Shown piece by piece: positions 50,760 through 63,135 of a stretch of DNA of 64,000 nt. A program made the translations under genes and the position numbers. Source of the stretch: Selaginella tamariscina. Taxonomy: Eukaryota; Streptophyta; Lycopodiopsida; Selaginellales; Selaginellaceae. The stretch lies in the NCBI GenBank assembly GCA_003024785.1, contig PUQB01000163.1, positions 62,001 through 126,000 on the forward strand, in the 5' to 3' direction. Numbering within the stretch: the stretch's first letter is position 1; each line of letters starts with the position of its first letter. Under the pieces are notes generated by a model. It was not told the DNA's origin and searched no databases. It saw only the letters and a program-made list of their open reading frames with translations.

Positions 50760-52040
50760 TGGAATGCCAATGTGCAACTCATAGTCAAACTTTTCCATCA
50801 AGTCCCTTAAAGGAAAATTCTCACAAGCATATCCAACGTCTCCAAGTTGAACCCGTTTCTAAACTTGGTTTTCACCAAGTTTACCCTATTAAAACCACGC
50901 TCACAACTAGCTATACTGCAGCATTGTACCATGCCAATGAAGCCCACTTTAAATAGGTTTAGATATTTATCCTTCCAATTAGAATGTGTAAACATCGTTG
51001 AAACTCGTCCCTTGAACTCCTCTGATGCCAAAGCTTTTCAAACCTCATACTCACTCATGAAGTTATCAATGTCTACTATACCTTGAACCAGCTCCCCATC
51101 AACCACTTGATGTCTTCCGTAAAATTCAGCTATTTATCTTGTCTCAGCAATCCCATATTGCTTTAGCTCCTTCACTAATGTCGGTAAGTTCATTGGGGCT
51201 AACACTTGTTTTTACAGCACGCTGGTTACTCTTGACTCTTGCATACACCTCCTAATGCCATCAATCAGGACATTTGAGAATGCTACTTGGAAGTCTAAAG
51301 CTTCTTACAAGTCAGACCCATCCACCAGCTCCACACCCCTGTACATATTTCCCCTCACTGAAGCCCTTAATTCGTGGAGCAAGCCTTCTGTAATTCCCAA
51401 TCTAGAATCAAAGAATAACCAGTAATATCCACCTATGAATCGTTCAAGTCAATTTCATTCCCTAGATATTTCATTTGTATTTCATGATTACCTCTTTGCA
51501 TAAGGGCCCAACCAAAGCCACATCAACCCGAGTATGTTGAAAGTGGAAACTAAGGTCCTTCATCACTAATAATATATCCCCTAGAAAGTGAAGTACATAC
51601 AGATTTTTCAAGTTTCAAGTTGATCATAGACCTTCCATTTCTTGTTCTACCTAAGAACCTCTATAACATACTCTGAGCATTCACAAAGCTTTGCAATTGC
51701 ACCATGCCTGCTTAACCACCTAGTCTCTTGAATCTGCTACAACTTGAGTTTGTTGTAATTAAACTCCCTGCTCCAGAGCAAGTAGCTGGGTGACCCTATT
51801 TGAGCTATGAGGAAGAAGGATGCGACTTGTTGACAAGCTTATCCATGTCCTCCAAACCTGTTGCAAAACCCATCCTTGAAAGCATCTTCCACACACAAAT
51901 TTGCTCAATGGGCAGGAACCACGGATGCTTAAAGGAGAGCCTATGTAGCACCTTGGAAGATGCTAGCAGTTGCATGCGCTGCGTTGGTGGAACCTTGCAG
52001 ATTTGTGACCACTTGGCGCAAAATGGCCAGCTCATGAAGT
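50760..52040 (-). pseudogene. Remnant of a ZNF862-like hAT-derived transposase
   Basis: On the minus strand the end of the frame reads QCCSIASCERGFNRVNLVKT, then KFRNGFNLETLDMLVRIFL. This is the hAT-dimerisation motif (CERGFS..N.IKTK.RN) of the domesticated/TTF-type class, different from the hAT at 32-36 kb. Upstream pieces (51805-52035) are open but not clearly alignable, and stops interrupt 51100-51800. Only the C-terminal motif is convincing. Confidence 0.65.
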
Positions 52041-53219
52041 AACATTTGGTGCTCGCGTTGAAAATTGCTTAAAATCTGTCATGATTCTGTGAATAAAGGA
52101 GGAAAACAAGGGAGAAAAGCTAAGGAAAAAAGTAATTGGAATCGGGAGCTATGAAAGCAGTTAATATCAATTGTCAAGCCACGATTCAAGAGCAAGTAGG
52201 TTTGACTCAATAACAGGACAGAATTAGGAACAAACAAGAACATAAGGTAAGGAGCAAGACAAAGAACAAGATAAGAATGATCATAGATGACTGTGTTAAT
52301 AGTAACTGATTATACAATAATTAGGTTGGAGCTTTTATGCTCACACACTTCAAGAGCAATTCTAGGCATGAGCTAAAAATTACTCCAAGAGCTAATCTAG
52401 TCATGATTTAAAAATAATGTCCCTTATCCTGTGGTATATCTTGTAAGCATATCCTGTAGGTTGTCCTATAAGCATATCCTGAGCATATCATGTATCCCGT
52501 ATTCATATATTCTGCATTTTGTATCCTATATCCTATATCGGATCGTGACAATGCCCATAAAAACAGTCTTAACATTTTGATAAATGATATGGTTATATAG
52601 TTACGGCTATTGTATTAACTTGTTCATAAATTCAAAATTTGAGGTTGGTCAATGGTTATGAGCTTGAATGCATCAATATTGAGAATGCAATTGTTTATGG
52701 AATGGGGAATAGTTTGAAGTGCTTATCAAACATTAATTATTTGAATTAATGAAAATGTTATACATTAATATAAAATTTGAGAAACATTTATGTAATCCAT
52801 TTGGAAGTTGGAAATAGATTAGGTGTATAAATATATAGTTCAGGAAGACTCTTATCATAAGAGCTAAGTTTTAAAATTTAATATTTCAAACTTAGTAAAT
52901 AAGGGTTACAAATTGTTTGAATGAACTTAATTGTTGTACTCTTTGAGGATGAGTACAATGTGAGCGTGTCAATTAAAACACATAATATTTAGGCACTAAA
53001 TATAAGTTACGATTTTTAATTGAACAAATTATTCCACAAGCATTCAAGAAAGTATTTTATTTTACGTTCACTCCCTAAATTGGCCGGTGATGTAAAAAAT
53101 AGTGCTATGAACTTAATAGACGACCTAGTTTGTTTTAAATAAGGATAAGTTTTGGTAATATCGTAAAGAAGTTAGTCCTTATTCATATATATGTAAACAA
53201 ACATGCGACTTTACGATTG
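52041..53219. other. AT-rich DNA, no supported gene
   Basis: Contains short repeats of CATATCCTGTA-like phrases near 52440-52540. Nothing coding recognised. Confidence 0.5.
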
Positions 53220-53620
53220 CCTTTGGCCAGATTGATAAGTTAATATGAATTAGTTAATGGAAAAACTAAATTTAATTCTGATATAAGTCTCATGCATGAC
53301 ATACATGATTAAGGATAAATTCAAATTAAAAATAAATTCACCATGTTAAAGAAACAATTGGTTAAAGGTCCAATTTAAGAATAAATTCACTAAGTTAATG
53401 ATAACAACTATGTTAAAGGTTCAATTTAATAAATTTAAAAATTAAGAATAACAAATGAGTTAAGGGTTCAACTTGGAAATAAGTAAGGATAACAACTATG
53501 TTAAAGGTTCAATTTAATAAATTTATAAAATTAAGAATAACAAATGAGTTAAGGGTTCAACTTGGAAATAAAGTTAAGGATAACAATTAAATTAAGGATA
53601 ATTAATAGTTCATGGGTAAA
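53220..53620 (-). repeat. AT-rich arm, inverted relative to 49800-50170
   Basis: Multiple GGATAAATTCAAATTAAAAA and GTTAAAGGTTCAATTTAA phrases matching the opposite strand of 49800-50170. The pair brackets the hAT-like remnant. Confidence 0.45.
53403..53581 (+). repeat. Two tandem repeats of about 88-91 bp
   Basis: Units start AACAACTATGTTAAAGGTTC at 53403 and 53491 and are nearly identical, with a few one-base indels in A/T runs. Confidence 0.92.
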
Positions 53621-54865
53621 CCTAAGAGCTTGAGGAAAAACTCACCACAATTAGTTAAGAATCATGTATCGTGGACTAAAGATCAATGCATACATTTAAT
53701 AAATTAAAGTCACACAAAGCCTTTGCTAGCATATCCAGCTTAGATATTTATGCCAAGTTTTGAACATAATCAACATAGAAAATAAGTATGATAATCAGAC
53801 TTATTATAAATTTGTAACTTACATTAAAAAACATTAAATATTGCGTAGCTCAATTTGTTCATATAACTTAAATGTTGCTTTGGATATAATTTCAAAGTCA
53901 TTTTAATTTAAAAAAAAATAATATTTTAAGTTAAGTTTAAAATTACAATAAATTAAGTATTAAACTAATGATGTACATAACAAATTTTTTTTACTGGTGA
54001 GTTTATATGTTTAAAACTTGATACTTAATGTAATCAAACCAATATTTGACCATTTATAACTATAACTATAACTCCACTTATAATTTTGCCACTTATAATT
54101 TTGGAGGTCAATATTATGTCATTTTTAAAATGAAGAAAGCTATTTTTTGATTTGTTTTTTTATGGATTTGAAAAAACAAATTTATAAGGTTTTCAAATAA
54201 ATATTTACATATTCTTAAAAAATAATTATAATTTAAATATAATATGCCTTAGTGATTTATAAATAAAATACTATATCATTAAAGAAATATTAAGGAGAAA
54301 AACATTAAAACAAAAATAAATAGAAATTTTTTAGGTTACTAGCAACATTAATGAATTTAACAATAATGACATTAATAATTATTCTATTAATAATGTATAA
54401 ATTTTAATATTTAAATTAACAACGTGTTTTAATTTGGAAATAACAATCCTAATCTTAATTTTAAAATTAGAATTAAAATTAAAATACTTAAATTTAATTT
54501 AAAAATTAGCAATGTGATTTAATACCATGAATATATAATGTAATATATCTAATATAATTTTAAAATAAATTATGTAACATATAAATATAAAAAAATACAC
54601 TCTCTTTTTAAGTTTAAATTACATATATAAACATAGCCATAGAATTATAATATATAATGTTATGTTTTACTTACGATAAATCCGGAAATATCTAAATAAT
54701 TAAGAGGGCACATCAATCTATAATAAACTCATAATATTTCTGGCTGATGACAACAACGTAACGTCGTGAAGATGGACCATCGGACTGGAAGGGTTGTTGG
54801 GTGGTGTTGTGGTTATTGTTGACATTAATATATTATTGAATATATTAAAATATAATATGGGCGCA
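53621..54865. other. AT-rich DNA, no supported gene
   Basis: Very AT-rich with no open frame of note. A short GC-richer island near 54755-54820 has no recognised content. Confidence 0.55.
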
Positions 54866-56300
54866 AATTACACAGGTATATTCTATTCGATACTTTATGT
54901 GGCCGCGTGTGTCACAAACATTGGCACCATGTTTGTTAATTAATGTACAACTATGTTTTAATGGGCAACATATACAAAATATTAAATGATTAATTAAAAC
55001 ATATATATGAACTAATTAAAAGGACGCTATTATTGTATTTTTTTAATATATAAACATAAAGATTCCTTTATTGAATTAAATTAATTTGATTATAGTATTA
55101 CTTAATACCTTTTCAGATATCATGATTTATCTGAAACGATTCTCTTTTGTATTAGTCATAATTAATTTAAACTTAATTAATTAGTAAATATTAAAAAACA
55201 AAGAAAATAATTAGAAACTTTATATAAACAAATCGTATGAAATGCATTAACCTTAAAGATCTTATATCCTCTATATAAATTAGTGAATTAATTTAATTAA
55301 TTAACTGTGAATAAGGGAACCTATCCCGTTTCTCTTTTGTCAGTACATAACATGCTTATAATTTAAATTAAATTAACATTTTCGTTTATATTAAAAATAT
55401 AGTGAATTTCCTAAGTTCTCTTCAAATTTGATTTATTAAAACTATTTTTATTACAATTATATTAAACTATGCTGTATGTTTTAAAAATCTTATTAAATTA
55501 AACCTTCAGTATTCTCCAGAAAATAATTATATAAAGATTCAGATAAGAATAATGTCGTGCGAAACCGCTTTTCACGCCGTAGGCCAAGTTCCATATGCGA
55601 CTTACTTGACAGTTGATAAGTTCCACACGAGGACTTATTAGTAACATTAAACCATTTGTAATACCTTCATCGTCCATATATTAAATAATTGGAATATACA
55701 ATTACACAGGTATATTCTGTATTGATACTTTATGTGAAACTGCTTTAATTAATGTGTTTTAATGGCAACGTATACAAATGAAGATACTATATTAAATGAT
55801 TAATCAACCGATAGAATACTTAATACTTATTGGTTTTTAAATATATGATTCCCTACGGTATTTTAGATATATGATTCCCTACGGTATTACTTAAATATGG
55901 TATCCTTTGTATTAGTCATGATTAATTAGAATTTGATTAATAAATATTAAAAAATATGTATATTGCATTAGACTAAATTATATCCTGGAGTACTAGAACA
56001 TACCCCATTTCTCTTTTGTCAGTATATAACATGCTTATTAATTTAAACAACATTCAGTCTATTAAAATTCTAGTCAATATTTTAAATTCTGTATTTTATT
56101 ATTATTATATGTGTTTAAAATCTTATAAAATTAAACCTCCTCTGCTCAGTATTATTCTATAATAATAATAATATGGTCCATGTCGGCTCCATGTGGATGT
56201 GTGTGTGAAAGCGCTTTTCATGCCGTATATTTAAAAAGTTCAATATGTGATTTAGAAGCTCCACGAAACGTAAGAAAATGTTATTTAATTTTTAAGATAT
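54866..56300 (+). repeat. Duplicated upstream region of thaumatin-like gene 1
   Basis: Two diverged units, about 54866-55660 and 55698-56300. Both start ACACAGGTATATTCT...GATACTTTATGTG, continue with TTTGTATTAGTCAT(A/G)ATTAAT, and contain TCTCTTTTGTCAGTA.ATAAC. The second also has an internal doubled ATATGATTCCCTACGGTATT (about 55843-55890). The related single unit before gene 2 is 60838-61260. Confidence 0.8.
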
Positions 56301-56430
56301 CACGATCTCTATTATTCTTCTAGACTGCCTGAACAGTAGAAAACACTAACACTCTCCATAGAAAATTCCCTACCCAATAGAACGTTTACAGAACGAACGC
56401 ACATGCGTACAGGCTACGGTATGTAACACA

Positions 56431-56440
56431 CTATATAAGT
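56431..56440 (+). promoter_or_regulatory. TATA box of thaumatin-like gene 1
   Basis: CTATATAAGT, 45 bases before the ATG. The same sequence lies at the same distance before gene 2. Confidence 0.75.
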
Positions 56441-56475
56441 GTTTGTGGTTCTTCATTCTCCATCTCAAATATAAC

Positions 56476-57027
56476 ATGGCTTCCTCTTCGTTTTCGGTGC
56501 TTTTATTTTATCTGGTTAGTTTCACATTGAGTAGAAAACATGCATATTTTAAAAAGTGGCGTGTGTGTGTGAGATAGAGAGATGTGCTTCTCATATAGTT
56601 ATTCACAATTGGTTTGTGAATCACACAACGTCTTCATAAGTGTTGTTAAGTAATTTTAGCAGCATCCCTCTCTTAAGTGTTGTTAAGTAGCATCTCTCTC
56701 TCACTAGTACTTAAGTGATGTTAAGTAGGTTTTAGCAGCATAACTCTCTCTCTCTCTCACATGAATGTAATACAAGACGTTAAGCATACTTCCACGAATC
56801 TCACGTATGCATCTAAATAAACTTTATTAACAAGTTTATTAACTAACTTAGGCATGCTTATACAGCTCTTTTCTTGAGTGCAACATCCACTTCTTTCAAC
56901 GTGGTGAACCGCTGTTCGAGCTCGATCGACGTCGTGATCAGGCAGAATCCAGGTCCCTCAATCGGTGATGGATTTAACCTCTCTCCTGGAGCATCAAGGC
57001 TATCAATGCACCAGATGGCTGGGTAAT

Positions 57028-57078
<51 letters not shown>

Positions 57079-57492
57079 ATTATATATATATATATATATA
57101 TATTAACGTACTTGGTACAGGGGGAACTTTGGACTACAAACTCCGTCCTTACTGGCTGAGTTTTCAATAAACTCAAACGCGGGAAACGATTTCTACGACC
57201 TGAGTGCTGTGGACGGATTTCAGTTGGACCGTGGGATGAGGATCGAGGGTGCAGATCCTGTGGTCAGCTGCAGCGCAAGCAGGAGCATATGCCCTGGTGA
57301 GAATATTCAAGGCAGCGCGTGCGTGAGCCCCAATAGAGACGACCCCAACACAAAACGTGAGAGCAATCGAGAGTTCCTGTGGCGACGCATACAGTTGGTC
57401 TAAGGATGATACAGCTACCCACGGCACTCCCACTGGCAAGACTTTTACTATCATTTACTGTCCTTGAAGGAAATTTTAAATATCAATTTTAA
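56476..57492 (+). CDS. Minimal thaumatin-like (PR-5) protein, copy 1, several frame breaks
   Basis: Exons 56476-56514 (signal peptide start MASSSFSVLLFYL), about 56862-57022 and 57121-57492. Body: ATSTSFNVVNRCSSSIDVVI, LLAEFSINSNAGNDFYDLSA, VDGFQLDRGM and CGDAYSWSKDDTATH. These match the thaumatin blocks around DFYD.S.VDGF and the C-terminal AYS...DD...F.C. Secreted stress/defence-related family. Compared with copy 2, indels fall in the exon 1 T run, AAGGCT (against AAGGGCT), the G runs at the exon 2/3 junction, ACAAAACG (against ACAAACTACG) and TGTCCTTG (against TGCCTTG). There are only about three substitutions in the same stretch. I infer sequence error or very recent decay. Confidence 0.8.
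57025..57105. repeat. (CT)n(AT)n microsatellite filling intron 2 of thaumatin-like gene 1
   Basis: CT run about 57031-57078, then AT run to about 57103. It occupies most of the 98-base intron (57023-57120). Confidence 0.92.
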
Positions 57493-58089
57493 TAAAAAAC
57501 TCTTATTTATTATTATCATTATCTTTTTTAATAAATATATGAATGTTCCAAGACATCCACATCACACACAACAAACAAATGTGTGTGTATTCGTAAGGTA
57601 TACACTTGCATATGCAGAAGATGTCATTGAAGTGAATAAAACGTTTAAATTTGTTATTATTATCAAATATCTTCTTTTCATACAAATATATTTTCTAAGT
57701 CAAAGTAAGACCACGCATACACAGGTAAGCAAACAAATGTAGTGTATGAGAAATTATACGCGTGTATATATACATTGTACATACATGTTGAAAACTGTCG
57801 ATTTCTAGATAACCAAAATAGACATACTATAATTAGTTAAAGATGCATAAAGAGAGATTAAAGTAGTGGAGTTCTACAAAGGTTTCATTTATTTTGTAAT
57901 TTTCACATATATTAAGAAAAAGGTGATTTTCAAATTTTAACGTAAGCAGTGGGTCGATTTTTTTGAGTTAAAAATTTATAATGACATATTAATTAGAATA
58001 AACTATAATATTTGTGTATATAAATAATTAAATACCAAACCAAGGTATTTACAAAGCCAAAAGGATATACCATATACCAAACTTTTTTC

Positions 58090-60826
58090 CCAAAAGACTT
58101 ATCTCGACATTGTATTAATTAATTTAGTGTCACATGTCCATAGTCCTTCAAATTTAAAAGTTACATTTGGTGTCGTGAATGTAGCTTGCAGACACCATCC
58201 TTAACATTTAAAAATATGTTAGAGAAACTTGTTAATTAAGATGCTACACCCATAATTGATAAGGGCCCGGATGTGTCCTACTTAATTACGAGTGTTGCTC
58301 ATAGTTTGATATGGAGAAGGCTAGAAACATGGCTCAACCTTTACCACTTTAACAAGACTTCTCATGCACAAATTGTCATTGTTAAAAATATGTTACCTTG
58401 AAGGTAAGATGTATTCCTATTATTAAAAGTTGAGGCAACACAATAGAGAATTATGTTTTAACAACACAAGCTTAAGCTTGCACCGGTAGAATAATAACAA
58501 ATTCACTTATGAACTCATAAACTCTCACTATATATACTTTACCTAATTTATGTGATGGAGCACTTCCTCCCCTCTTTTACTACTTAGTATGTTGTCCATT
58601 TGCCTACCTCAAAACCTAACCCAAGGGTTTAGGGCATGGGGTATATTTGACATGCCAAACTCACTAAGTAGAACGTCAAAACGAATTTCTTAAATGGAAG
58701 TGCTTGTTCGTCTAGAGTTTCATATGACACCTATCCAGATCATCACTAGATACCCAAGTTCATTAAGCGGGTTATTTCTTTAAAACTTAAAGGCTATTAA
58801 CATAGTTTAGTAGGTAACAACAATCAACTTTCAAAGTAGAGAGTAGTCCTAGTAAAAATTATGATATATTTCACATGTAAGTATAGTTGAGTTATAAAAA
58901 ATTAACCAAGACTACCTTATTTTTACATAGTTATGGTTATAATTTAATTTATAATTTTAGCCTTAAGATGGTTAAATTAACCTAATTAAATGATAATTAA
59001 AAAATAATTGATTCTACTGAGTTAAGAATTAACAAAATTAACTTTAATATGAAGATAATATTTTCAATTATCTCTTAACTTGAAGATTTAATTGGATACT
59101 GAAAAGACACAAGTCCAATAACTACATGGTAATTCATCAAGCTCAGGAATTGGAATTGACACTTGTAAAAAAAGTTCAATGGTACAAGATCTTAATTATT
59201 TAAGTTCATGAACCAAATGAATTCTAGCTGTTACTTCAATGATCAATTAAAAGTAAATTTAGTTGCTCTACTATTATATTAACATTGCATAGTATGTTTT
59301 CATCCCCTTTTTAAAACAAAATTTGTTGATGTTGAATAATTTAAAGGAATTTGTTCAAGAATTTAAAACTGCAATAGTGTTTGATATCATATTACCCTTG
59401 CTTTTTAAATTAGTGACCATGTTAGTTACTTTTACACAATTTTAAACCATCATCCATGTTAAAAGTTGAATTATTAATATTTTAAATAATTCTTATCATT
59501 AATAAGATATTACTTTTTGCATTTGACTCTTAACTATAAGTTTTCAATGTATATGTTCCTAATCATATATATATACTTGTACAATATCATTACCACCACA
59601 AATTAAATTTGATGTTAAACTGAAGTGTGAAGTTATTATTGTTTTGGATTTTAAACTTATTTTGATAAGTTGTACAACTTCATTGACTGGGTTAGTTATT
59701 TACCAAGTGATTTATTTGGAGCTAGTGAAAACTTAATTTATATTTAAATATCATTGCTACTTTTCATTATTAATACTCAAATAAATTAAGTTAAAATCAT
59801 GATAAACTTACAAAACTCTTTGCCAAAGAGAGATGATGCATAAATCGTTAATATATTAATGATAATATTAAAATATGCATTAAGACATTTAAAACATTTT
59901 GAATATATAATAAATGTTACACAATTATAATTTGTCAATGTGCATTTTATCAAATGTCTTAGATTCATTTATTTCGTCTTAAGCTATTCAAAGTAATATA
60001 AAGACACTTAAGTCAAAGGATTAAATATTTCGTTTTAACACAAACTTTTGAGTTGTTTTTATGTTTAATTAAATTTTTCTTGTTGTTTCTTTTTTATTTG
60101 TAAATAAGATTTAATATTCTGATTCATATTTTATTTTTTTAATAGTAAACATTTATTTCATGTGTGATAACATTTTATGTCTTTTATTTAATTAATTTTT
60201 CATTTTCATTTTTTTTTATCTTGTACTTGCTTTTATTAATCAAAATCCAAAAAATTTCCATTTACCTAAACATTTGTCAACACATAAACATAATTACCCT
60301 AACTAGTGATTGATATTGAGTTAAATGCATGAATTTTGAAATTTATGCATGAACTTTTAAAAACAAGTTTGTATTTGTATAAACTCGTGATACATTGTTA
60401 TAGTACAGTTTACATGGCATTTGCCACATTCAATGTGGCCCTCGTGAATACACTACTTTATACTCCTTCCACATGAAGATGATTGTGGGATAAATGATTT
60501 ACAATCGGTACAAATCAAGTGATTTATTTTTTTACATATTAAAATTGTTACAATACAGGTCAGCAACTAGTTTTCTAATTTTTTATTTTCAAAGTTTGGT
60601 TTAACATGTAGTTGATTGGGTCCTTTACGAGTGTTTTATAGGAAATCAATTAATAATCTTTTTTATAAAATTAATTAATTATAAAATATTGAGTGAGTGT
60701 GAGCGATCTTATCCATAAATTTTAATAGGTTTAACGAATTTAATCTCCACCGTCCGAATCTGTGTTCATAATTAAAAATTTAAATTCTTAAAATTTAGTT
60801 TTATTTTTAAATTCAAAGGGGCCCAT
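58090..60826 (+). mobile_element. Internally deleted copy of the decayed gypsy repeat
   Basis: 58110-59380 aligns with 41480-42960 (e.g. TTAGTGTCACATGTC, CCTAACATTTAA-like, TTGTTCAA(A/G)AATTTAAAA). The match then jumps to sequence like 46018-47450 (ATCATATTACCCTTG, TCTCCACCGTCC). About 3 kb holding gag-pol is absent. It lies exactly between the two thaumatin-like duplicates. Confidence 0.82.
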
Positions 60827-61499
60827 TGTGCAAACTAGCCCTCTTTTGTATTAGTCATAATTAATTTAAATTTAATTAATTAATTATTTAAGAAAATTTA
60901 TATATAACAAATCATATGAAATGCAAAAATCTTATATCCTCTATATAAATTAGTGAATTTAATTTAATTAATTAATTGTGAATAAGGGAGTATTCTCTTT
61001 ATTAATTTAAATATTTTAACATATTCATATTAAAAATTTAGTGAATTTCCTAAATTCTCTTCAAATGTGATTTATTATTATTATTAATTAAACTAATTAA
61101 ACTATGCTGTATGTTTTTAAAAGGCTTATAAAATTAAACCTTCGGTATTCTCCAGAAAATGATTCGGATAAAAATAATATCGTGTGAAACGCCTATATTA
61201 CAAAGTTCCATATGCGACTTACTTGACAGTTGATAAGTTCCTTATTAGTAACATTAAAACCAAATAAACATCTAATACGAAATTCTTACTATTTTGAACG
61301 AGGATATTCTTTTCGTAATAGACTTCTCTTCTAATTTTTATTATTTACGTGGACAGTTTAGAAATTTTTATTTAATTTTTCACTCTCTGTTCTGTTATAG
61401 ACTAGTATAAAAAACTAACAGTCTCCATAGAAAATTTCCTACCCAATAAAACTTCTACAGAAGGACCGTGCATGCGTACACGCTATGGTATGTAATACA

Positions 61500-61509
61500 C
61501 TATATAAGT
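61500..61509 (+). promoter_or_regulatory. TATA box of thaumatin-like gene 2
   Basis: CTATATAAGT 46 bases before the ATG, preceded as in gene 1 by GCATGCGTACA(C/G)GCTA.GGTATG. Confidence 0.75.
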
Positions 61510-61546
61510 GTTTGTGGATCTTCACATTCTCCATCTCAAATACAAC

Positions 61547-62023
61547 ATGGATTCCTCTTCGTTTCGGTGCTTTTTATTTTATCTGGTTAGTCCACAGTAA
61601 GTAAAAAACATCCATATTAAAAAGTAGTGTGTGTGTGAGAGAGAGAGATATGCCTTGTTTCATGTGCTTCTCTTATAGTAATTCACTAATGATTTACACA
61701 ACGTCCTCTTAAGTGTTGTTAAGTAGGTTTTAACAGCGTCATTCTCTCTCTCTCTAACATGAATTTAATACAAGAAGTTAATAATCTACTAAACTTTCCC
61801 CATTTTCCACGAATCCCACATAAGCATCTAAATAAACTTTATTAACAAATTTATATACAGCTCTTTCTTGAGTGCAACATCCACTTCTTTCAACGTTGTG
61901 AACCGCTGTTCGAGCTCGATCGACGTCGTGATCAGGCAGAATCCAGGTCCCTCAATCGGTGATGGATTTAACCTCTCTCCTGGAGCATCAAGGGCTATCA
62001 ATGCACCAGATGGCTGGGGTAAT

Positions 62024-62115
<92 letters not shown>

Positions 62116-62503
62116 CGTACTTGGTACAGGGGGGAACTTTGGACTACAAACTCCGTCCTTACTGGCTGAGTTTTCAATAAACTCAAACGCGGGAAACGAT
62201 TTCTACGACCTGAGTGCTGTGGACGGATTTCAGTTGGACCGTGGGATGAGGATCGAGGGTGCAGATCCTGTGGTCAGCTGCAGCGCAAGCAGGAGCATAT
62301 GCCCTGGTGAGAATAGTCAAGGCAGCGCGTGCGTGAGCCCCAATAGAGATGACCCCAACACAAACTACGTGAGAGCGATCGAGAGTTCCTGTGGCGACGC
62401 ATACAGTTGGTCTAAGGATGATACAGCTACCCACGGCACTCCCACTGGCAAGACTTTTACTATCATTTACTGCCTTGAAGGAAATTTTAAATATCAATTT
62501 TAA
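61547..62503 (+). CDS. Minimal thaumatin-like (PR-5) protein, copy 2
   Basis: Exons 61547-61585, 61861-62018 and 62130-62503. From exon 2 to the stop the frame is open: SFNVVNRCSSSIDVVIRQNP, SIGDGFNLSPGASRAINAPD, GNFGLQTPSLLAEFSIN, NDFYDLSAVDGFQLDRGM, VVSCSASRSICPGENSQGS and the end YCLEGNFKYQF. Exon 1 reads MDSSSFRCFLFYL, and the join to exon 2 is out of frame unless one T is restored in each of two short T runs. Both runs are longer in copy 1. The mature part has about 150 residues and six Cys, against about 10 in known small and 16 in full thaumatin-like proteins. The usual Cys-rich block before the DFYD region is missing. Confidence 0.85.
62025..62112. repeat. (CT)n(AT)n microsatellite filling intron 2 of thaumatin-like gene 2
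   Basis: CT run about 62027-62079, then AT run to about 62112, within a 111-base intron (62019-62129). Longer than in gene 1. Confidence 0.93.
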
Positions 62504-63135
62504 TAAATAAAACTCTTAATTTATTATTATCAACTATCTTTTTTAATAAAAAATATATGAATGTTCCAAGACATCCACATCACACACACACAAACAAATG
62601 TGTGTGTATTTCGTAAGGTATACACTTGCATATGCAGAAGATGTCATTGAAGTGAATGACACGTTTAAATTTGTTATTATTATCAAGTATTTCTTTTTCA
62701 TACAAATATATATTTTCCAAGTCAAAGTAAGACATCCAAGGTATGTGTATGAGAATGTATACGCGTGTATATACACATTGTACATACAACTGTAGATTTC
62801 TAGATAACCATATAATAGACATACATGTAAATAATATAATTAGTTAAAGATGCATAAATCATGGAGAGAGAGATTGAAGTAGTGGAGTTATACAAAGGTT
62901 TTCATTTATTTTGTAATATTTTCACATATATTAAGAATATGTATGAGAAAAAGGTGGATTTTCAATTTTTAAACATTAAGCAGTGGGTCAATTTTTTTGA
63001 GTTAAAAATTTATAATGACATATTTAATTGGAATAAACAATAAATATTTGTGTATGTAAGTATACATTAAACATAGTTCTTCATCTTTAAAAACAGCATC
63101 AATTAAATACCAAATCTAGGTATTCGCAAAGCCAA

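Larger units (their letters stand above)
55140..58075 (+). repeat. Segmental duplication, copy 1 (with thaumatin-like gene 1)
   Basis: Matches 60838-63135 from promoter to past the 3' untranslated region, e.g. GCATATGCAGAAGATGTCAT and AGTTAAAGATGCATAAA in both. The match ends near AAAGCCAAAAGGATATAC, where the gypsy-like repeat begins. Confidence 0.88.
60838..63135 (+). repeat. Segmental duplication, copy 2 (with thaumatin-like gene 2)
   Basis: Partner of 55140-58075. It lacks the second upstream unit found before gene 1. Confidence 0.88.

Noticed and set aside
57000-57120. CRISPR-like or satellite array
   Set aside because: Plain CT/AT microsatellites without spacers. No CRISPR or tRNA gene was seen anywhere in the window.
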